DNA of 64,000 nt from Triplophysa rosa (GCF_024868665.1 NC_079892.1:5665045-5729044), one strand, 5' to 3'; positions 15,401 to 26,913 are shown, counted from the stretch's first letter. Numbers and translations are program-made. The notes: generated from the sequence alone by a model not told the origin.

Positions 15401-18400
15401 AGCAGACACGGGTCTCTCTCTCTCTCAGCACGCTTGTGTTCTGAAGTGTTTTGAGTGACTGATTTGATGGGTTCAGTCAGTGAGTCTCATGGGTTCAGTG
15501 TTTGACATATGAGTTGTTTCGACAAAATGAATCGGTTCAAATGAGTCATTTCGTCGCGAATCGGACATTAGCAGACATTGACGCTCTGTTTGTTTTTCAG
15601 CTTTTAGAACATCGCAAAAGATAGAAGTTAACACGCAAAACACTTCATTAGATAGGATTTTTCCTTTATGTCAGCTGCATGTGCGGAACACTTGTCAGGG
15701 AATAAAAGGCAACATGTTTTTGAGCACATTCATACCCAGCTTCAATTCAGGTAAAAATATTCTCCGAATGCGCCACGTGAAACATTATCTGCGTTTACAT
15801 GGACCAATGTAATCTGATTAAAAATCCAATCCGAATGAAAACGCTCCATATAAACACACCAATCAGATTAAAAATGCCCAAGCCGATCGAAATTTCAGTT
15901 GGATTGTAAGGGGTGGTTTATGCCGTTTGTAATCCGCTTGATAGGACATGTAAACATCGAATTAGGAAGTTGTGCGCATGTGCAAAGACGACGCTGGCTC
16001 GTACAGACGTAAGGGTGTATGACGCACGGAACGGAGCAGCTGTTGCTAAAGAAATCAAAAACCATAAATCTGACAAAGCGGTACAAATTTCCATATGCTT
16101 GTCATCTCTAAATGAACATATTAATGTTTCTATGCATTTAAAATGTGTTAACTGTTTCCCTGAATTGAGTTTTTAACCTCAATTTCCCAGTTCCTTTTTA
16201 AAACGCGATACATTTGCAGATGCACAAGCATAGCCTACTGTAAGCTAAAATATCTAATCATAACATTTCATCAGTAGACTACCGAACATTGATTTTATTT
16301 ATCGTTTACTTAACATGGTAAAAACAGTTAATCCTTCCAATGTTAGTCGCTGTAACGACATTGCTTCATTGATATGTAGACATTATTTTGCGTTTATGAA
16401 TTGGAACAACATTATGCTGGTGTCTGTGACATAAAATAAATAAATCTGTGTTTACAACATTGCTTGAGTAGCCGTTTTGCGAATATTATAATGATACCCG
16501 CATCCACCGCGCCCGTCTCTGTTTAACGTTAATGCTGATATATGAGTCCGCATATTATCACTTCTCAAGTTCGGTATTAGCTGTTGCTAAACATTTATTT
16601 AATTATTGTTTGCCTGCAGATGCTCTGGTGGGTCTTGGTAGTTTTGTCATGGTTTTACCATGGTAAAACTGCATTTTTTTGTGCCGTTTGTCAAATAAAA
16701 TATACACAACATGTGCTTTAAAACACTGTTTTAGTGGGTATTTAGGTGAACACTTGTGCAGTGTGCGCATGTCAGCAGATTATATCGGATTTGAAGTTTG
16801 TCATGTAAATACTACATTCAGATTGCACAACTTGATTAAATTCAATTTGATGTGTCCATGTAAATGCAGCAACTGATTCTGATTGAGCCCTGCTACACAT
16901 CTCAAGAAGGTAACGGTTTATTTTTAATTCTCTGTATGTGTCAGGAGGAAACAGAATGACTTTAAATAACCTACAGCGTAATTTGCTTCTTCTCTAGAAC
17001 CTGTGGTTAAAATGAGCATACTGAAACATTTATATTCCCATCAGAGAAAAGCTCTTTATTAATTTGTTCTTCTAACCATTCAACTGTTTTAAAATACATT
17101 AATATCCAACACAATCCCATGGCAAAAACGTAACTATTTTACGATGTGGCTAATTTTGGTTAATCCGTATGAATTTGTACGATTTTATACGCACATTTTT
17201 GAACGATTTGATTTTGAGCTATTGACGTTAGGTTTAGGGGTGGGGCTTCAGTATTGTTTTTTTTCTAGTAATCCTATGTTTTTGTACGATTCACATACAA
17301 ATTCATATGAATTAGCCACCTCAGGTTGTCATATCAGTACCTTCCATTTAAAGTCATACATGACAAATAACATCAACATTTTATACCCAATCCTTATTAA
17401 AAAAAAATTTGGGGTCCATCTACAATAAAACTGCTTGGATTTCAGGGGTGCAGTCCTTTAATCTAAAATAAAACAAATAAGATGCTATAATATCTGCTAT
17501 AATAGTTTTACCTGTGTTGAGAACGTACAGACCTCTCCTCTTAACATGTAGCACTACAGTCTGCAAATTCAATATTTCGCATTTAATTTCACAACAATCA
17601 TGTAAGACTGTTGAGGAAGTAGTCATATATAGTGTTTCTTTGTTTGGGATGCATTAGCATGTGTGTTTGCTAAGAGCATCTGACAGGATTAGCTTCATGA
17701 CCGACTAGTTTGATGACCTGCTGGCAGGTGAAAGAGGGGAAGTTTTGGCTTCATAATCCAAGAGATTAGATCCTCTCTGTGAGGGACTTTTAAACCCACC
17801 TACACTATGCTAACACAGTAGAAAAGTAACTAAAGTTGCTAGCGGCATCAATGCTAGCATAGCCAAGCCAAATGTAAATTGCAGTCGTGTCAATTTCATC
17901 TTTCTTCAACCTTAGATAAGTAGTTGCAGAGTTTAGAAGTGAAAGACGTGGTATTTAACATTGTGTTGGACTTCGGCTTCCAAGTGGAAAAATCATCGGG
18001 AAGTTTATTCCAAACACAGCTGTCAGAGTTATTGTGAAGGAATGTAAACACAGTAATCAACTACAATCTGCCACTTTCTACGTTCCTTTGCTATCTGTTG
18101 GTGTAAAGCCTCAAAAGTAATGCCCAACAAGCGGCATATGTGTATCCAATAAAGCAAGATTTGTTACCAGATTAGGTAAATTTTTGCCTTTTATCTCTAT
18201 ATAAACGTAAAGAAATTATGGCTTTAAAATAATATCAGAGGTGTTTGAAGATTAAAACGATTCAAAATAAATTTACCTTTTAGGGAAAACGTGTATGTCT
18301 TCTCCACAGTAAATAAATAAATCAATAAATAAAATTCTCTGGAACGTTAAATGTCTCAACTAATCTAACAAATCGCTGCTGTCATTCTGAAACCTCGCAT

Positions 18401-21400
18401 CTCCACATTTATTTTTTGACGTAAATAATTATTATTAGTCACCTTTTATGTTTGTCACTGGGTTTCGCAAATATCTAACAAATAAAAAGTATTAAAAAGT
18501 AATTCATCATTTAGTTGTTTTTTTCCATTTCCTGAAAAACAGTGAATTTGGACATCCAAGGTTTTGAACAGTTACGAAATATGAAACTCTTTATTATCAA
18601 ACGTTGCGAATCGTTCAGTGTTGGTTGTTCAATTAAAAGTGAATTATTGTAACCTCTGCAATTTAGTCGTTTAGTCTTTATAGTAATTCAAAATAATTTA
18701 CAAGGAGTATCATTTCTCCCAGGCAATCTCCCTCCTAAACAGATAACTGCTCCTTAAGAGCAATATTCCACTTTCACTACTCCTATAGTGTGCAGTGCAC
18801 TATAGTGCCTTATTATATGTACATTTTATTTATACATGTATATAACACTACCTCTACTTACAACATTATTTGAGAGAGCTTTGAGAGAGAAAGCTTTGAG
18901 AGAGAAAGCTCAAGAAAGGAAATGCTTGTGGAATAAAAGAGTACGACAGTTTAGGAAAAAAAAGAGAAAAGACAGGAAACAGATTTTTCCCTCCCTGAAA
19001 TTTTGGAGGGAAAAATAGAGTACACGGCCAAAGCCCTGTGGTGTCTGTCGGGCTGAGTGACACGAGAACAAGACGACCCTTCTCAGTGCGGCCACTGGAT
19101 TTGCCTGAGGACCGATTCAAAGTAGACACAAAACAAAACATACTACATACATTCTACACAAAAATAGTTCAGCGACGTCACGCTTTTGGTGCACTCGGTA
19201 AACACTGAAAAACACACGAAAAGAAAAAGAGTGTTGGTGGGCGGAATCTTGTTCCTGAGGTAAAAATCGGTGGGTGTGCATAATTAGAGAATGACAAAAA
19301 CTGTCATAAGACACGCACAACGAGTGTAAGTTGTGCACTAGAAATGATACAACAAACATTATATAAAGGGTAGCTCCTGGCACGAGCACAACCATCTAAA
19401 TAGTCCGGTTTACCAAAGAGGACACTTCAAAATAGACAAACAGCCTTTTTAACTCAAGGAAAGAGGAAGAAAGAGAAAGACAAATAATGAGAATGAGTAA
19501 CAGTTTGGATAAGGAATAGAAGGGAGGAGACATAAAGAGATCAGCTTGATCATTTTCACACTAGAGCGGGAAGACGACGCCACAGACACACACCCGGTTA
19601 CTATGGTGAAGTTCTCAGCAGCCGTTATGTAACTCAGATACATATTTCCATTACCACTTTAGTCACAGCATCCTAACTGCAGTGTGTGTGATGACGACAA
19701 TGGCATTGATTAACAATATGTAGAAAAAAGATGAATCCTGTCTCAGAGTAAAAGTAAGGAAAACAACAGGAAACACTTATTTACAGGGTCGTCATAAAAA
19801 CAGTTGTCTGAAATATACAAAGACAAAAGGTTTTTAAACATCTTTTTGTTCTCATCGCATTCAAATGTTTTGCGTTATGCCAGCAAAAGGATTGATGAGT
19901 TGTAAGAAGCAGCTGAAGAATCCTAAAAAGTCAACCCTGTTAAAGTATGAATTTGAATAGTAAACAAATGAAAATATTAATGATTTTGGCAATACTAACA
20001 GAACATTTTCTAACACTGTGTCCACTGCAGATGGACATCACAACATTTCAAAAAAATCGAATACAGAATTCATTGTAAGTTGTCGAGTATCGCCGCCACG
20101 GCTGGTTAGGACAAAAAAATGTAAATAACATGGAAAAGACAGCTTTTCCAAGGTGTTGTGACATCACGTCACACCTGGTGTGGAAACTGTAAGAAATACT
20201 TCATAGTTTCACAACACTGATGTAAAAATGTCAACCCCGTCACATTTCCTGAAGGGTAATTATGTAAAAATAGTTAATGAAATTTGTTTAGAAAACTACA
20301 GTTCTAGGAAATACATGTGTTGCGATGTGATGTGACGTCGTGTCTAGTGTGGACACTAAGAAGCGGCAAAATAAAACGGCAAAAATCAAACGGCAAACCA
20401 CATTCTCATCCAAGGCAGGTAAACAAAAAACAGTTTTTCGACTTACCGACAACCATAAGCGTGAACTCAAAGCCCCTCTTCACAGACTTCCTGTACACCT
20501 GGTTGGGGAGGTTGGCGAAGCCGACATAACCCTCCAGATTCCTCTGCTGAAGGAGAACACAATTTACTCCACATTCCACTGATTAAAGAGCATAACGGCT
20601 TCTCCATTACCGTCATCCCCGTCTAAACAGGGCTGAAGAACACTTCACAGAGGAAAGATAATAAAGGCTTTGCTAATGTCAACATTAGTTACAGTGGATA
20701 ATGACTTAGCACGGTCTAACTCCTAATCCTACATGCCAGCATCCCACAACAGAGGATGACATGGAATTTTTGTGTCGATAATTTGAGGATAAGCGAACAA
20801 ACCTGCATCAGTTATGAACGACAGATACAAAAAAACAGCCAAAGGCAGATTTTCTAGCCTAAACGCAAACTTTGAAAGAACCTGGGGAAGGAGGAACAAA
20901 GGGGTCTGATACAGTAACGGGGGGGGGGGGGTATGGACAGATTGAAGGGAGGTAAAGCCCGTTCCACATGCTCCTTTACGTTTCGTATCAAATCCATCAT
21001 GAACTCGATGTCGTCATGGAGACAGTGGATTTCGTTCCATATGACAGCAAGCGCCTTGTCCAGCAGTAAATCCCCCCTCTCTCTCTCAAACTCCTCCATC
21101 CCTTTCTCTCCTTCCGTTTCTTCCCCAGTTTCTCTCTCCCGTAATCTCATGCTCTCGGAAGCGCGAGGCTGTAGCACACGCTAGGCGAGGCAAACACAAT
21201 TGATTGCTTTGCTTTGGCTGCGTCGAGTTTCTCATGCGTGCCAGGCCAATGGAAAACTAACTAGAAGGGGCCATGCTGATCATTTAGAGAGAGAGATCAT
21301 TTGAGGGGGAGAGCTACGGTCATCATGTTAACCATTTCTGGTCTGAACGATTGATAATGACAGCTCATGGGTTCAATGCACAATTACAGGCTGATAGACT

Positions 21401-22989
21401 TGTTGGAAAACAATTAAGTTAAAGGGACAGTTCACCCAAAAATGAAAATTCTGTCATCATTTACTCACCCTCAAGTTGTTTCAAACCTGCGTACATTTTG
21501 TCGTTCTGCTAAACCCAAACAAAGTTTGTAACTACTATGGTTGTCAATGGTGCCCCAGAGCTGTAAATAATGACAGAATTTTGGGTGAACTACGCCTTTA
21601 AATGAAAAAATAAAGTATTTCTTAGAATTTGCCCCCTTCTGCTTTAATGGCAGCATGCATTTGAGCAGGCACGAACTCCACAAGTTTGTTCAAAACCTGA
21701 TGATGCATGTTAACCCAGCGTGATCCGAGCACGTTCCAAAGAGCATCTTGTGTGTGCATCACTGAAAGCATGGAAATCGGAAACCTGACATTAAGTGACC
21801 TAGAAATAATGCTGAATCCTGATTATACTGATTTATACATATCAAGTACACACGCAGACCATTCTGCAGCTTATCCAAATCTATACAATATAATTTATAA
21901 ATCAATCTATAATTAGATCTGCTCTGTGAACTGCTCAGGGCATTTTCCACGCTTTGACTCTTCAACTGATGTCATAGCCCAACTTTGGGAAAACACAACC
22001 ACATCTGGCCAAATGGGTAAATCAAATAATTATCGACCCACTCTCTGTATTAATAATATAAGATAGGAGACCAAGGTGGAGGAAAGGACATGTTGAAGAG
22101 TGTGTGTAGGTGGAAAATGTGAGGCAAAATATTATGTGGGTGTTCACGAGCATACTATGAACACAATTTGTGCCCCAGAATGTTTTTGAGCATTTATTTG
22201 ACCATTTCGGATAATATGTCGAAAACAAAATGACCATTCTTTTTGCCTTTATCCACCTTTGGAGATGAAGATTCACACAGGTGAGCATCCACAGGCTTAC
22301 GTGTCAAATACTTTTTGGACTAGTGGGTTCTTAAATTCTCTCTAGTGACTTCACGAAGACACTAAGTGTGTAAGTTTTGTCTTGAAAATAATGTTTCTAT
22401 AACGTGACTGTGCATATATACTGTGAAGATACAGTCTCTGTTCAGAAGGAACCGTGATATAGTGACAGATTTTGGCTGCTGTTCCCTTTCTCACCCCATT
22501 GAAATGCATCACCATTCACTGCTCTCCACAAGAGAGCTTCGCATCATGCTATGTAAGAGCCTGTCGTTCACATTTGCCTTACCAAAAGCTATATAAACTA
22601 ACGTTAAACTAACTAGATTCAAATTACTATTAATCATCAATCTCAATGCCCAACCTACCATTGTTATAAACATACTGTGTATATAAACGTGTTATATTTG
22701 TATATGAATCAAGGCATGATGTATATTTGCCAATTACATTGCCAATAGTAACTAACGTTACAGTATAAACCAATAGGATTCGGATGTTCTGTGCATTAAA
22801 TCGGATAGATAACTGGTGGGCAGTCAGACTAGGGATCCAATCGCCTACCACCACGCGAATCCGAGATCGAATAATACTAAAAGGTTCAAACCCTATAGGA
22901 TATGTTTCATGATCTATGTATTTTCAGGAAAATGTATGAAATATACTCACTGCAACGCTGGAAACAGCCGAGTCGGGTCTCTCGATCAT
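464..22989 (-). CDS. septin7: Septin 7, nine coding exons (3' end outside window)
   Basis: Filament-forming GTP-binding cytoskeletal protein of the septin hetero-oligomer. Coding exons in transcript order: 22951-22989, 20447-20546, 9777-9883, 6455-6555, 5720-5854, 4298-4415, 4123-4215, 3563-3659 and 464-515. All have GT/AG borders and the phases join without a break, giving about 281 codons. The start is [13 protein letters not shown] followed by [20 protein letters not shown]. Visible motifs: a polybasic stretch [11 protein letters not shown]-loop GESGLGKS split across exons 2/3, DTPGFGDAV (G3) in exon 4, AKAD (G4) in exon 6, and the septin-unique segment [19 protein letters not shown] across exons 8/9. 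[13 protein letters not shown] and [16 protein letters not shown] match the SEPT7 group better than SEPT2. The last G-domain residues and the C-terminal coiled coil lie beyond the left edge. Whether it is the a or b teleost paralogue cannot be told here. Confidence 0.95.
698..979 (+). mobile_element. tRNA-derived SINE
   Basis: The 5' part resembles a tRNA, with an A-box-like TGGCCTAATGGTTAG and a perfect B box GGTTCGATTCC at 752-762. The body contains GAGCAAGGCACCTTACCCC and TGGGTTAAATGCAGAGGTCA, and it ends in an A run (961-979). The family resembles carp V-SINE/HAmo-type elements, named from memory. Confidence 0.8.
1131..1363. mobile_element. Short terminal-inverted-repeat element
   Basis: TTAACCCTTTCATGCATGA at the left faces GTGCATGAAAGGGTAA at the right. 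It has no ORF and lies in septin intron 8. Confidence 0.6.
2275..2897. mobile_element. hAT-like element with a second element nested inside
   Basis: The outer ends are CAGGGCTGGGCGATA and CCCAGCCCT. A second element with ends TAGGGCTGCACAATA and ...GTACAGCCCTA occupies 2517-2839. It is flanked by ATTCGCAA / ATTCACGA, an 8-bp duplication with two mismatches. Confidence 0.6.
5941..6440. mobile_element. Palindromic cyprinid-type MITE, two overlapping degraded copies
   Basis: It contains CAGTTCACCCAAAATTAAA, the body with the CAAATCTGTATAAATTTC and TTTTGTGTTCAACAGAACAAAG blocks, and a second partial copy from about 6290. It lies between septin exons 4 and 5. Confidence 0.6.
6662..7051. mobile_element. 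Palindromic cyprinid-type MITE
   Basis: It opens with AAAGGGATAGTCCACCC and closes with TTTGGGTGGGGTATTCCTTT. The two halves are inverted copies sharing GTTGAACACAAAGAAAGATA. Confidence 0.75.
9283..9411. repeat. 21-bp perfect inverted repeat
   Basis: 9283-9303 and 9391-9411 are perfect reverse complements (core CCTTGGTGTTTCGAGTC) with an 87-bp spacer. It does not match the other element ends in the window. It lies in septin intron 3. Confidence 0.8.
11290..11960. mobile_element. Degraded hAT-like element interrupted by a CTTAAAGTCCC element
   Basis: 11290-11544 resembles the element at 40365-40688 (shared blocks around CAGCCAATGATCAG and TTGTGCTCTGTATAT). At 11545-11960 a second element has an 11-bp perfect terminal inverted repeat CTTAAAGTCCC/GGGACTTTAAG. 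Confidence 0.6.
13296..14356. mobile_element. hAT-like non-autonomous element (1061 bp)
   Basis: Termini CAGGGCCGGCCC and GGGCCGGCTCTG are near-perfect inverted repeats, flanked by a perfect 8-bp duplication GTGTTCAT at 13288-13295 and 14357-14364. No transposase frame is readable. It contains a MITE fragment near 13530. It lies in septin intron 2. Confidence 0.88.
14460..14712. mobile_element. Degraded palindromic MITE
   Basis: It shares the CTTCAAAATATCTTCTTTTGT and GAATGACATGAGGGTGAATAA blocks with the family at 6.7 kb and 21.4 kb. Confidence 0.55.
15789..16869. mobile_element. Terminal-inverted-repeat element (about 1.1 kb)
   Basis: CTGCGTTTACATGGACC at the left faces TGTCCATGTAAATGCAG at the right. 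Internal GTAATCTGATTAAAAATCC-like blocks recur. No transposase was recognised. Confidence 0.6.
17138..17327. mobile_element. Short palindromic MITE
   Basis: The left end GATGTGGCTAATTTTGG with AATTTGTACGATTTTA is mirrored by GTACGATTCACATACAAATT and ATTAGCCACCTC at the right. Confidence 0.65.
20980..21150 (-). CDS. Possible alternative first coding exon of septin 7 (unrecognised protein)
   Basis: Within septin intron 1 a minus-strand frame opens at ATG 21148-21150 and encodes 57 residues. It begins with a very acidic/basic segment ([14 protein letters not shown]) and continues into an amphipathic, protein-like stretch containing [26 protein letters not shown] donor immediately follows the AAC codon ending at 20980, and it is in phase 0, the same phase as the acceptor of septin exon 2 about 430 bp downstream. 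Splicing would give a septin 7 with a different N-terminus. I do not recognise the protein. The composition looks coding rather than repeat-like, but the donor is not strong and no transcript evidence is available here. It could instead be an unrelated small ORF. Confidence 0.3.
21417..21603. mobile_element. Palindromic cyprinid-type MITE, short copy
   Basis: It starts AGTTAAAGGGACAGTTCACC and ends in TTTTGGGTGAACTACGCCTT. It lies in septin intron 1. Confidence 0.7.
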
Positions 22990-23209
22990 TGTCCTGTGAC
23001 AACACCCACTCTGAATCCAAATGGATCAGGCATAAAAAGATGAGTCGATTCAATAAAGGTCCAGTGCAAAGCCACTGGTCAACCCTGACTTAAAATTCGA
23101 TACAACAGATTCAAACACTGTCTAAAAAATGTTTAAATCGAAGTATTCGCGCATAGGACAAAAACCAGCACGTGAGCATCGGCCGGGGAAATAGGTACAA
23201 TGCATCGAG

Positions 23210-23330
23210 CGCATGAACGGCGATTGTCCTCCTCCTACAGAACTCAACACTCATTGGCCAAAGACCGACCGCTTATCGTGATGTCATGCAACAAGACCCG
23301 CCCAGGCGTTTGATTGGTTCGATGGAAGAA
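23210..23330 (-). promoter_or_regulatory. Probable septin 7 promoter
   Basis: The segment upstream of the septin start codon is GC-richer than its surroundings. On the minus strand it carries two CCAAT boxes (plus-strand ATTGG at 23253-23257 and 23313-23317). A CCCGCCC GC-box-like site lies at 23297-23303, and a TGATGTCA CRE-like site lies between them. No TATA box was seen, which suits a housekeeping cytoskeletal gene. The transcription start is not determined. Confidence 0.45.
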
Positions 23331-23612
23331 CACAATGCTTTGTGGTAAATGTAGTCAGAAGCAAGACGACTCGAATCAAAAAGACGCAGGACAGCTGTGC
23401 GAATGCTTCGAAAGGTGCGGACATGATATTGCAAAGTATAGCTATAATGTATTTCAAGTATTTATGTCAGCATCAAATTGTTACACAGAAAACGTAATTG
23501 AAAGAAGTTAAATAGAAGGTTTCACAGACTACGAAAGACCGATTCTTAAACAATTCACGTATTCTAGTAATGTTCGTGCGCCATCTTCTGGAATATACCA
23601 TTAAATAAATGT

Positions 23613-23900
23613 ATGTCAAAGGGATAGTTCACCCAAAAATGGTTTCCGTCCTCAGGTTGTTTCAAACCTGTATAAATGTATTTGTTCTGTTGAACACAAA
23701 ATGAGATATTTTGAAGAATTAAGGAAAACAAACATTTAATTTTTCCTACTATGGCAGTGAATGATGAAAATTGCTAACATTCTTCCAAATATCTTTCTTT
23801 GTGTTCAACAGAACAAAGTAATTTATACAGGTATGAAATTACACAAGGGTGAGTAAATGATGACAGAATTTTTTTTTTGGATGAACTATCCCTTTAAAAA
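23613..23900. mobile_element. Palindromic cyprinid-type MITE
   Basis: It starts GTCAAAGGGATAGTTCACCC and ends GGATGAACTATCCCTTTAA. The centre holds inverted copies of GTTGAACACAAA. It separates the septin promoter from the chemokine cluster. Confidence 0.75.
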
Positions 23901-24225
23901 ACATTTTGCGCAGTCATATAAAAATAAAACACAGTGAAGGTTTACAGTACGCAATAATAATTGTATTTTACAATTTAATTCATATATACAGCGAGTGCAT
24001 CCAAAAAATCCTGACCCATACATATATTTTGATGATTTTGAAGCACTATTAAACAAATGTATGTTTAAAAACATTTTGCACCATCATATTATAAAAATAA
24101 ACAGAGTGAAGGCTAACAGTACACCATCATAATGTTATTTTACTATTGAGTTCATATATAGAGTGAGTATACAGAAACTCTTGAAGCATACATTTATTTT
24201 GTTGAGTTTGAAGAACGTTTTTTTG
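23893..24225 (-). repeat. Tandem duplication at the 3' end of CC chemokine 1
   Basis: Two diverged copies, about 23893-24062 and 24063-24225, lie head to tail. Both start TTTAAAAA(A)CATTTTGC and both contain TTCATATATA and TTTGAAG. The second copy contains the last coding codons and stop of chemokine 1. Read in the same frame, the first also stays open for about 20 codons before a TGA. It looks like a duplicated last-exon segment. Confidence 0.6.
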
Positions 24226-25246
24226 TCAATGTGGTTTATGGCTCGCTTTACCCACTGCTCATTAGGATTCACACAAAACTGCTTTTTAGCTTTGGTTATG
24301 AGGCTGCGTCAGATGAGAGATACACATTACAACAACATGTGTATGCTTGTACCAATATTTCTGTTCATCCCAGAATGGGATTTATGCATAGTTGAGATAC
24401 TCACACAACATGTCTGAAAGGGCAACTGCTGCTTGTCCAGAAATAAGACTCCAGTCGTGGCAGAGGTGTAACGGTCTTGGATGGTTCTGGGCAACATATG
24501 CTGTTTGCTTTTATAATTGCAAAAGGAGCTGAAAAATAACATTGTAGATGAGTGATTTCTTACACATACACATGATCCATACAACAGCATGGTATTCAAT
24601 CACTTATTAATTTTTTAGATATTCAATGAAAGATATTCAATTATCTATTCAAGTTTCCTACACACTAGGAAAAATAAAGATTTTACATAGGCCTACACTG
24701 CAAAAAATGACTTTCTTACTTAGTCTTTTTTTCTTGTTTTCCAGTAAAAAATGTCTAAAAATTCTTGAATCAAGATGCATTTTCTTGATGAGCAAACTGA
24801 CCTAAGAAAATAAGTCTTGTTTTTAGTAAAAAAAATATGACATTTCAGTGAATTTGTGCTTAAAACAAGCAAAGAAATCTGACAATGGGTTAAGAAAAAT
24901 AATCTTGAATTAAGGGTTACCTTTTTCTTAGTCACTCAATTCAAGATTATTTTTCTATCTTCATATTTTTTGACTAAAAACGAGACTTATTTTCTTAGGT
25001 CAGTTTGCTCATCAAGAAAATGCATCTTGATTCAAGATTTTTTTTACATTTTTACTGGAAAACAAGAAAAAAAGTAAGAAAGTCATTTTTTGCAGTGTAT
25101 ATACATTCTGTTAATGTTCTTCAGACATTATAATTTTGTCTCTTTCCAAAACAGTACTAAGATATCTGACAGAATGTTAGACACTCACCAACTGATGAAA
25201 GATGCAAAACACAGCACAGAAACAGGGCTGAAAACATCGTCCTCAT
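24135..25246 (-). CDS. CC chemokine 1
   Basis: Secreted CC-type chemokine, about 116 residues. Exons: 25189-25246 (signal peptide, MRTMFSALFLCCVLHLSSV), 24405-24528 and 24135-24303. Introns are phase 1 and phase 2, as in the other genes of the cluster. The adjacent cysteines are in NSICCPEP, the third in WTSSSCPF and the fourth in KKQFCVNPNEQWVKRAI; the last is followed by the tryptophan helix motif typical of CC chemokines. The protein should be exported and signal through a G-protein-coupled receptor; which receptor cannot be inferred. Intron 1 is enlarged to 660 bp by a palindromic element. The tail after the helix (about 27 residues, with two extra cysteines) is unusual and overlaps a tandemly duplicated segment. 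The exact stop is therefore less certain than the chemokine fold. Confidence 0.88.
24694..25099. mobile_element. Palindromic AT-rich MITE in chemokine 1 intron 1
   Basis: TACACTGCAAAAAATGACTT at the left is mirrored by AAGTCATTTTTTGCAGTGTA at the right. Long internal inverted stretches (CTTGATGAGCAAACTGACCT) make it able to fold almost end to end. Confidence 0.8.
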
Positions 25247-26340
25247 TCTCTAGTTATGCACAAAAGCAGAATATATTTTATGTTCGATGAGTTGTGTGTA
25301 TAAAGTGATATGCCAGTGGTCTATAGAGACTGCAAACTGGTAAGAATTACTTATTGATAACTTTAGACATAGACATTAACTTTAAAGACACCAGATGTTG
25401 ATGTAACGTTAATACAATGTTTACTTTAGACTCTTATACTCATTTGAAAGAACAGGAATTGTATCATGCATACATTTTTAATGAAGAATGTTTATATTTC
25501 TCAATGGTGTTCATGACATATTGTATAGCCTATATGATCGCTAGGCTTTATATTTGTTTTAAAATAAACATTTTATTTCATTTTAATTACAGTTAATAGG
25601 CATTTAGCAAAATATTCACATATTCACAGACTTTTAGGACATACCTTTGTCTAACATGATTACATGATAGGCTATTTCTTTGGTTGACTTATCAAATGAG
25701 GTGGCAACGTTTTTTCCGGGTCCAGTGTAAATTCATGATAATAATGAATTCTTCATTTTTATATTTAAACATTGAGAATGAAAACGTTTATGATAAAGCT
25801 AGATGATGCCATCTTTGTATGGTGGGTAAAACCACATTCACAAAACAAGATGCCTTGAATTCAAACATTTTGCTTTTGACTTTACTATTGTTGTTTTTTT
25901 AAAATCTCCAATAAAAAGCATTGAAAACATCACACATGTTTTAGTAAACTGTAATTCTTCACTTGTATTATTGTTCTTATGTGTTTTCTGATATTTGCAA
26001 TTCCTAAAACCTGCCATAAAAACGAAATAAAGAAGGAAACCAAGTTTGAAATGGTTTATAGAAATTGTTGCTTATACAAATGCTGCTTTACAAGTTAAAT
26101 TTGATTATAAAAGCATTTATTTACAAAGTAAATGACAAAATGGGTACAACGTGGTGGTTTAAAACAGCTAGTGTGTGAGATCATTTAAATACAAAAAATA
26201 CAAAAACGGAATAAAAAAAATATATTTTTAAATGAATACTGTATAGCCTATATACGGTACTTAATGTGCACCATCATAATATAAACAAGAGGGCAAAATA
26301 TTAAATAATATTCAATCATGTACATTTCACCACATTTTAT

Positions 26341-26913
26341 TTAGTCTGTCAGACCCGTCCCTAGAGTATTTGCTGTTTGTGTAGTTCTTTTCTTGTTCAC
26401 TTTAATAATATGGCTGTTCACCCAGGCTTTTTCTGGATCTGCACAAATCTCCTTGCCTTTAATTGACCGAAACCTGAGGGCAAAAATTATGACAACAAGA
26501 CATAAGTGAAAGATTTTCTAAAGCTGGCCCTTTCAGTTCAGTTTGAAATACCGAAAACAACAATTTCAGTGTAAACACTTACACAACACGTTTTGTGGGA
26601 CAACTGCTACTGGTCCAGTAAACAGACACGATCTTCTTCAAAGGAATCGGCTTATTAGGAATGTTTTTTGGACAGCATGTTGATTTAGCAGAATCAAGTG
26701 CCGCAGGACCTTAAAGAATCAAAGATTTGCCATTTAACCTATAGTTCATATATGACATTGTTGCAGTAAATGCATATTGTCTGTCATATTTAAAACCCAA
26801 ATAGCAGCACAAATGTAAAGTATTTACAGTATATCCAATTCATACTTACCACTTGAGGTCAGATGAACTGAGCAGAACAGACCCAGAAGCAGTAGAGACA
26901 TCAGATTTGCCAT
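26341..26913 (-). CDS. CC chemokine 2
   Basis: CC chemokine of 107 residues. Exons: 26850-26913 (signal peptide, MANLMSLLLLGLFCSVHL), 26583-26709 and 26341-26473, with GT/AG borders and phases 1 and 2. The cysteine pattern is STCCPKN, then VYWTSSSCPT, then KEICADPEKAWVNSHI. IPLKKIVS before the YWTS motif places it with the neighbouring genes as a tandem paralogue. The C-terminus is basic and threonine-rich (VNKKRTTQTANTLG), which would suit glycosaminoglycan binding. The exon 2 acceptor reads TTTAAG, weaker than in the sister genes. An AATAAA hexamer at 26337-26342 overlaps the TAA stop. Confidence 0.92.

Larger units (their letters stand above)
9884..20446 (-). other. Septin intron 2 (10.6 kb)
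   Basis: The intron carries the hAT and MITE copies listed. 17330-20446 holds AT-rich sequence, A/T runs and a near-palindrome CACTATAGTG around 18785-18808. No coding feature was supported. Confidence 0.6.
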
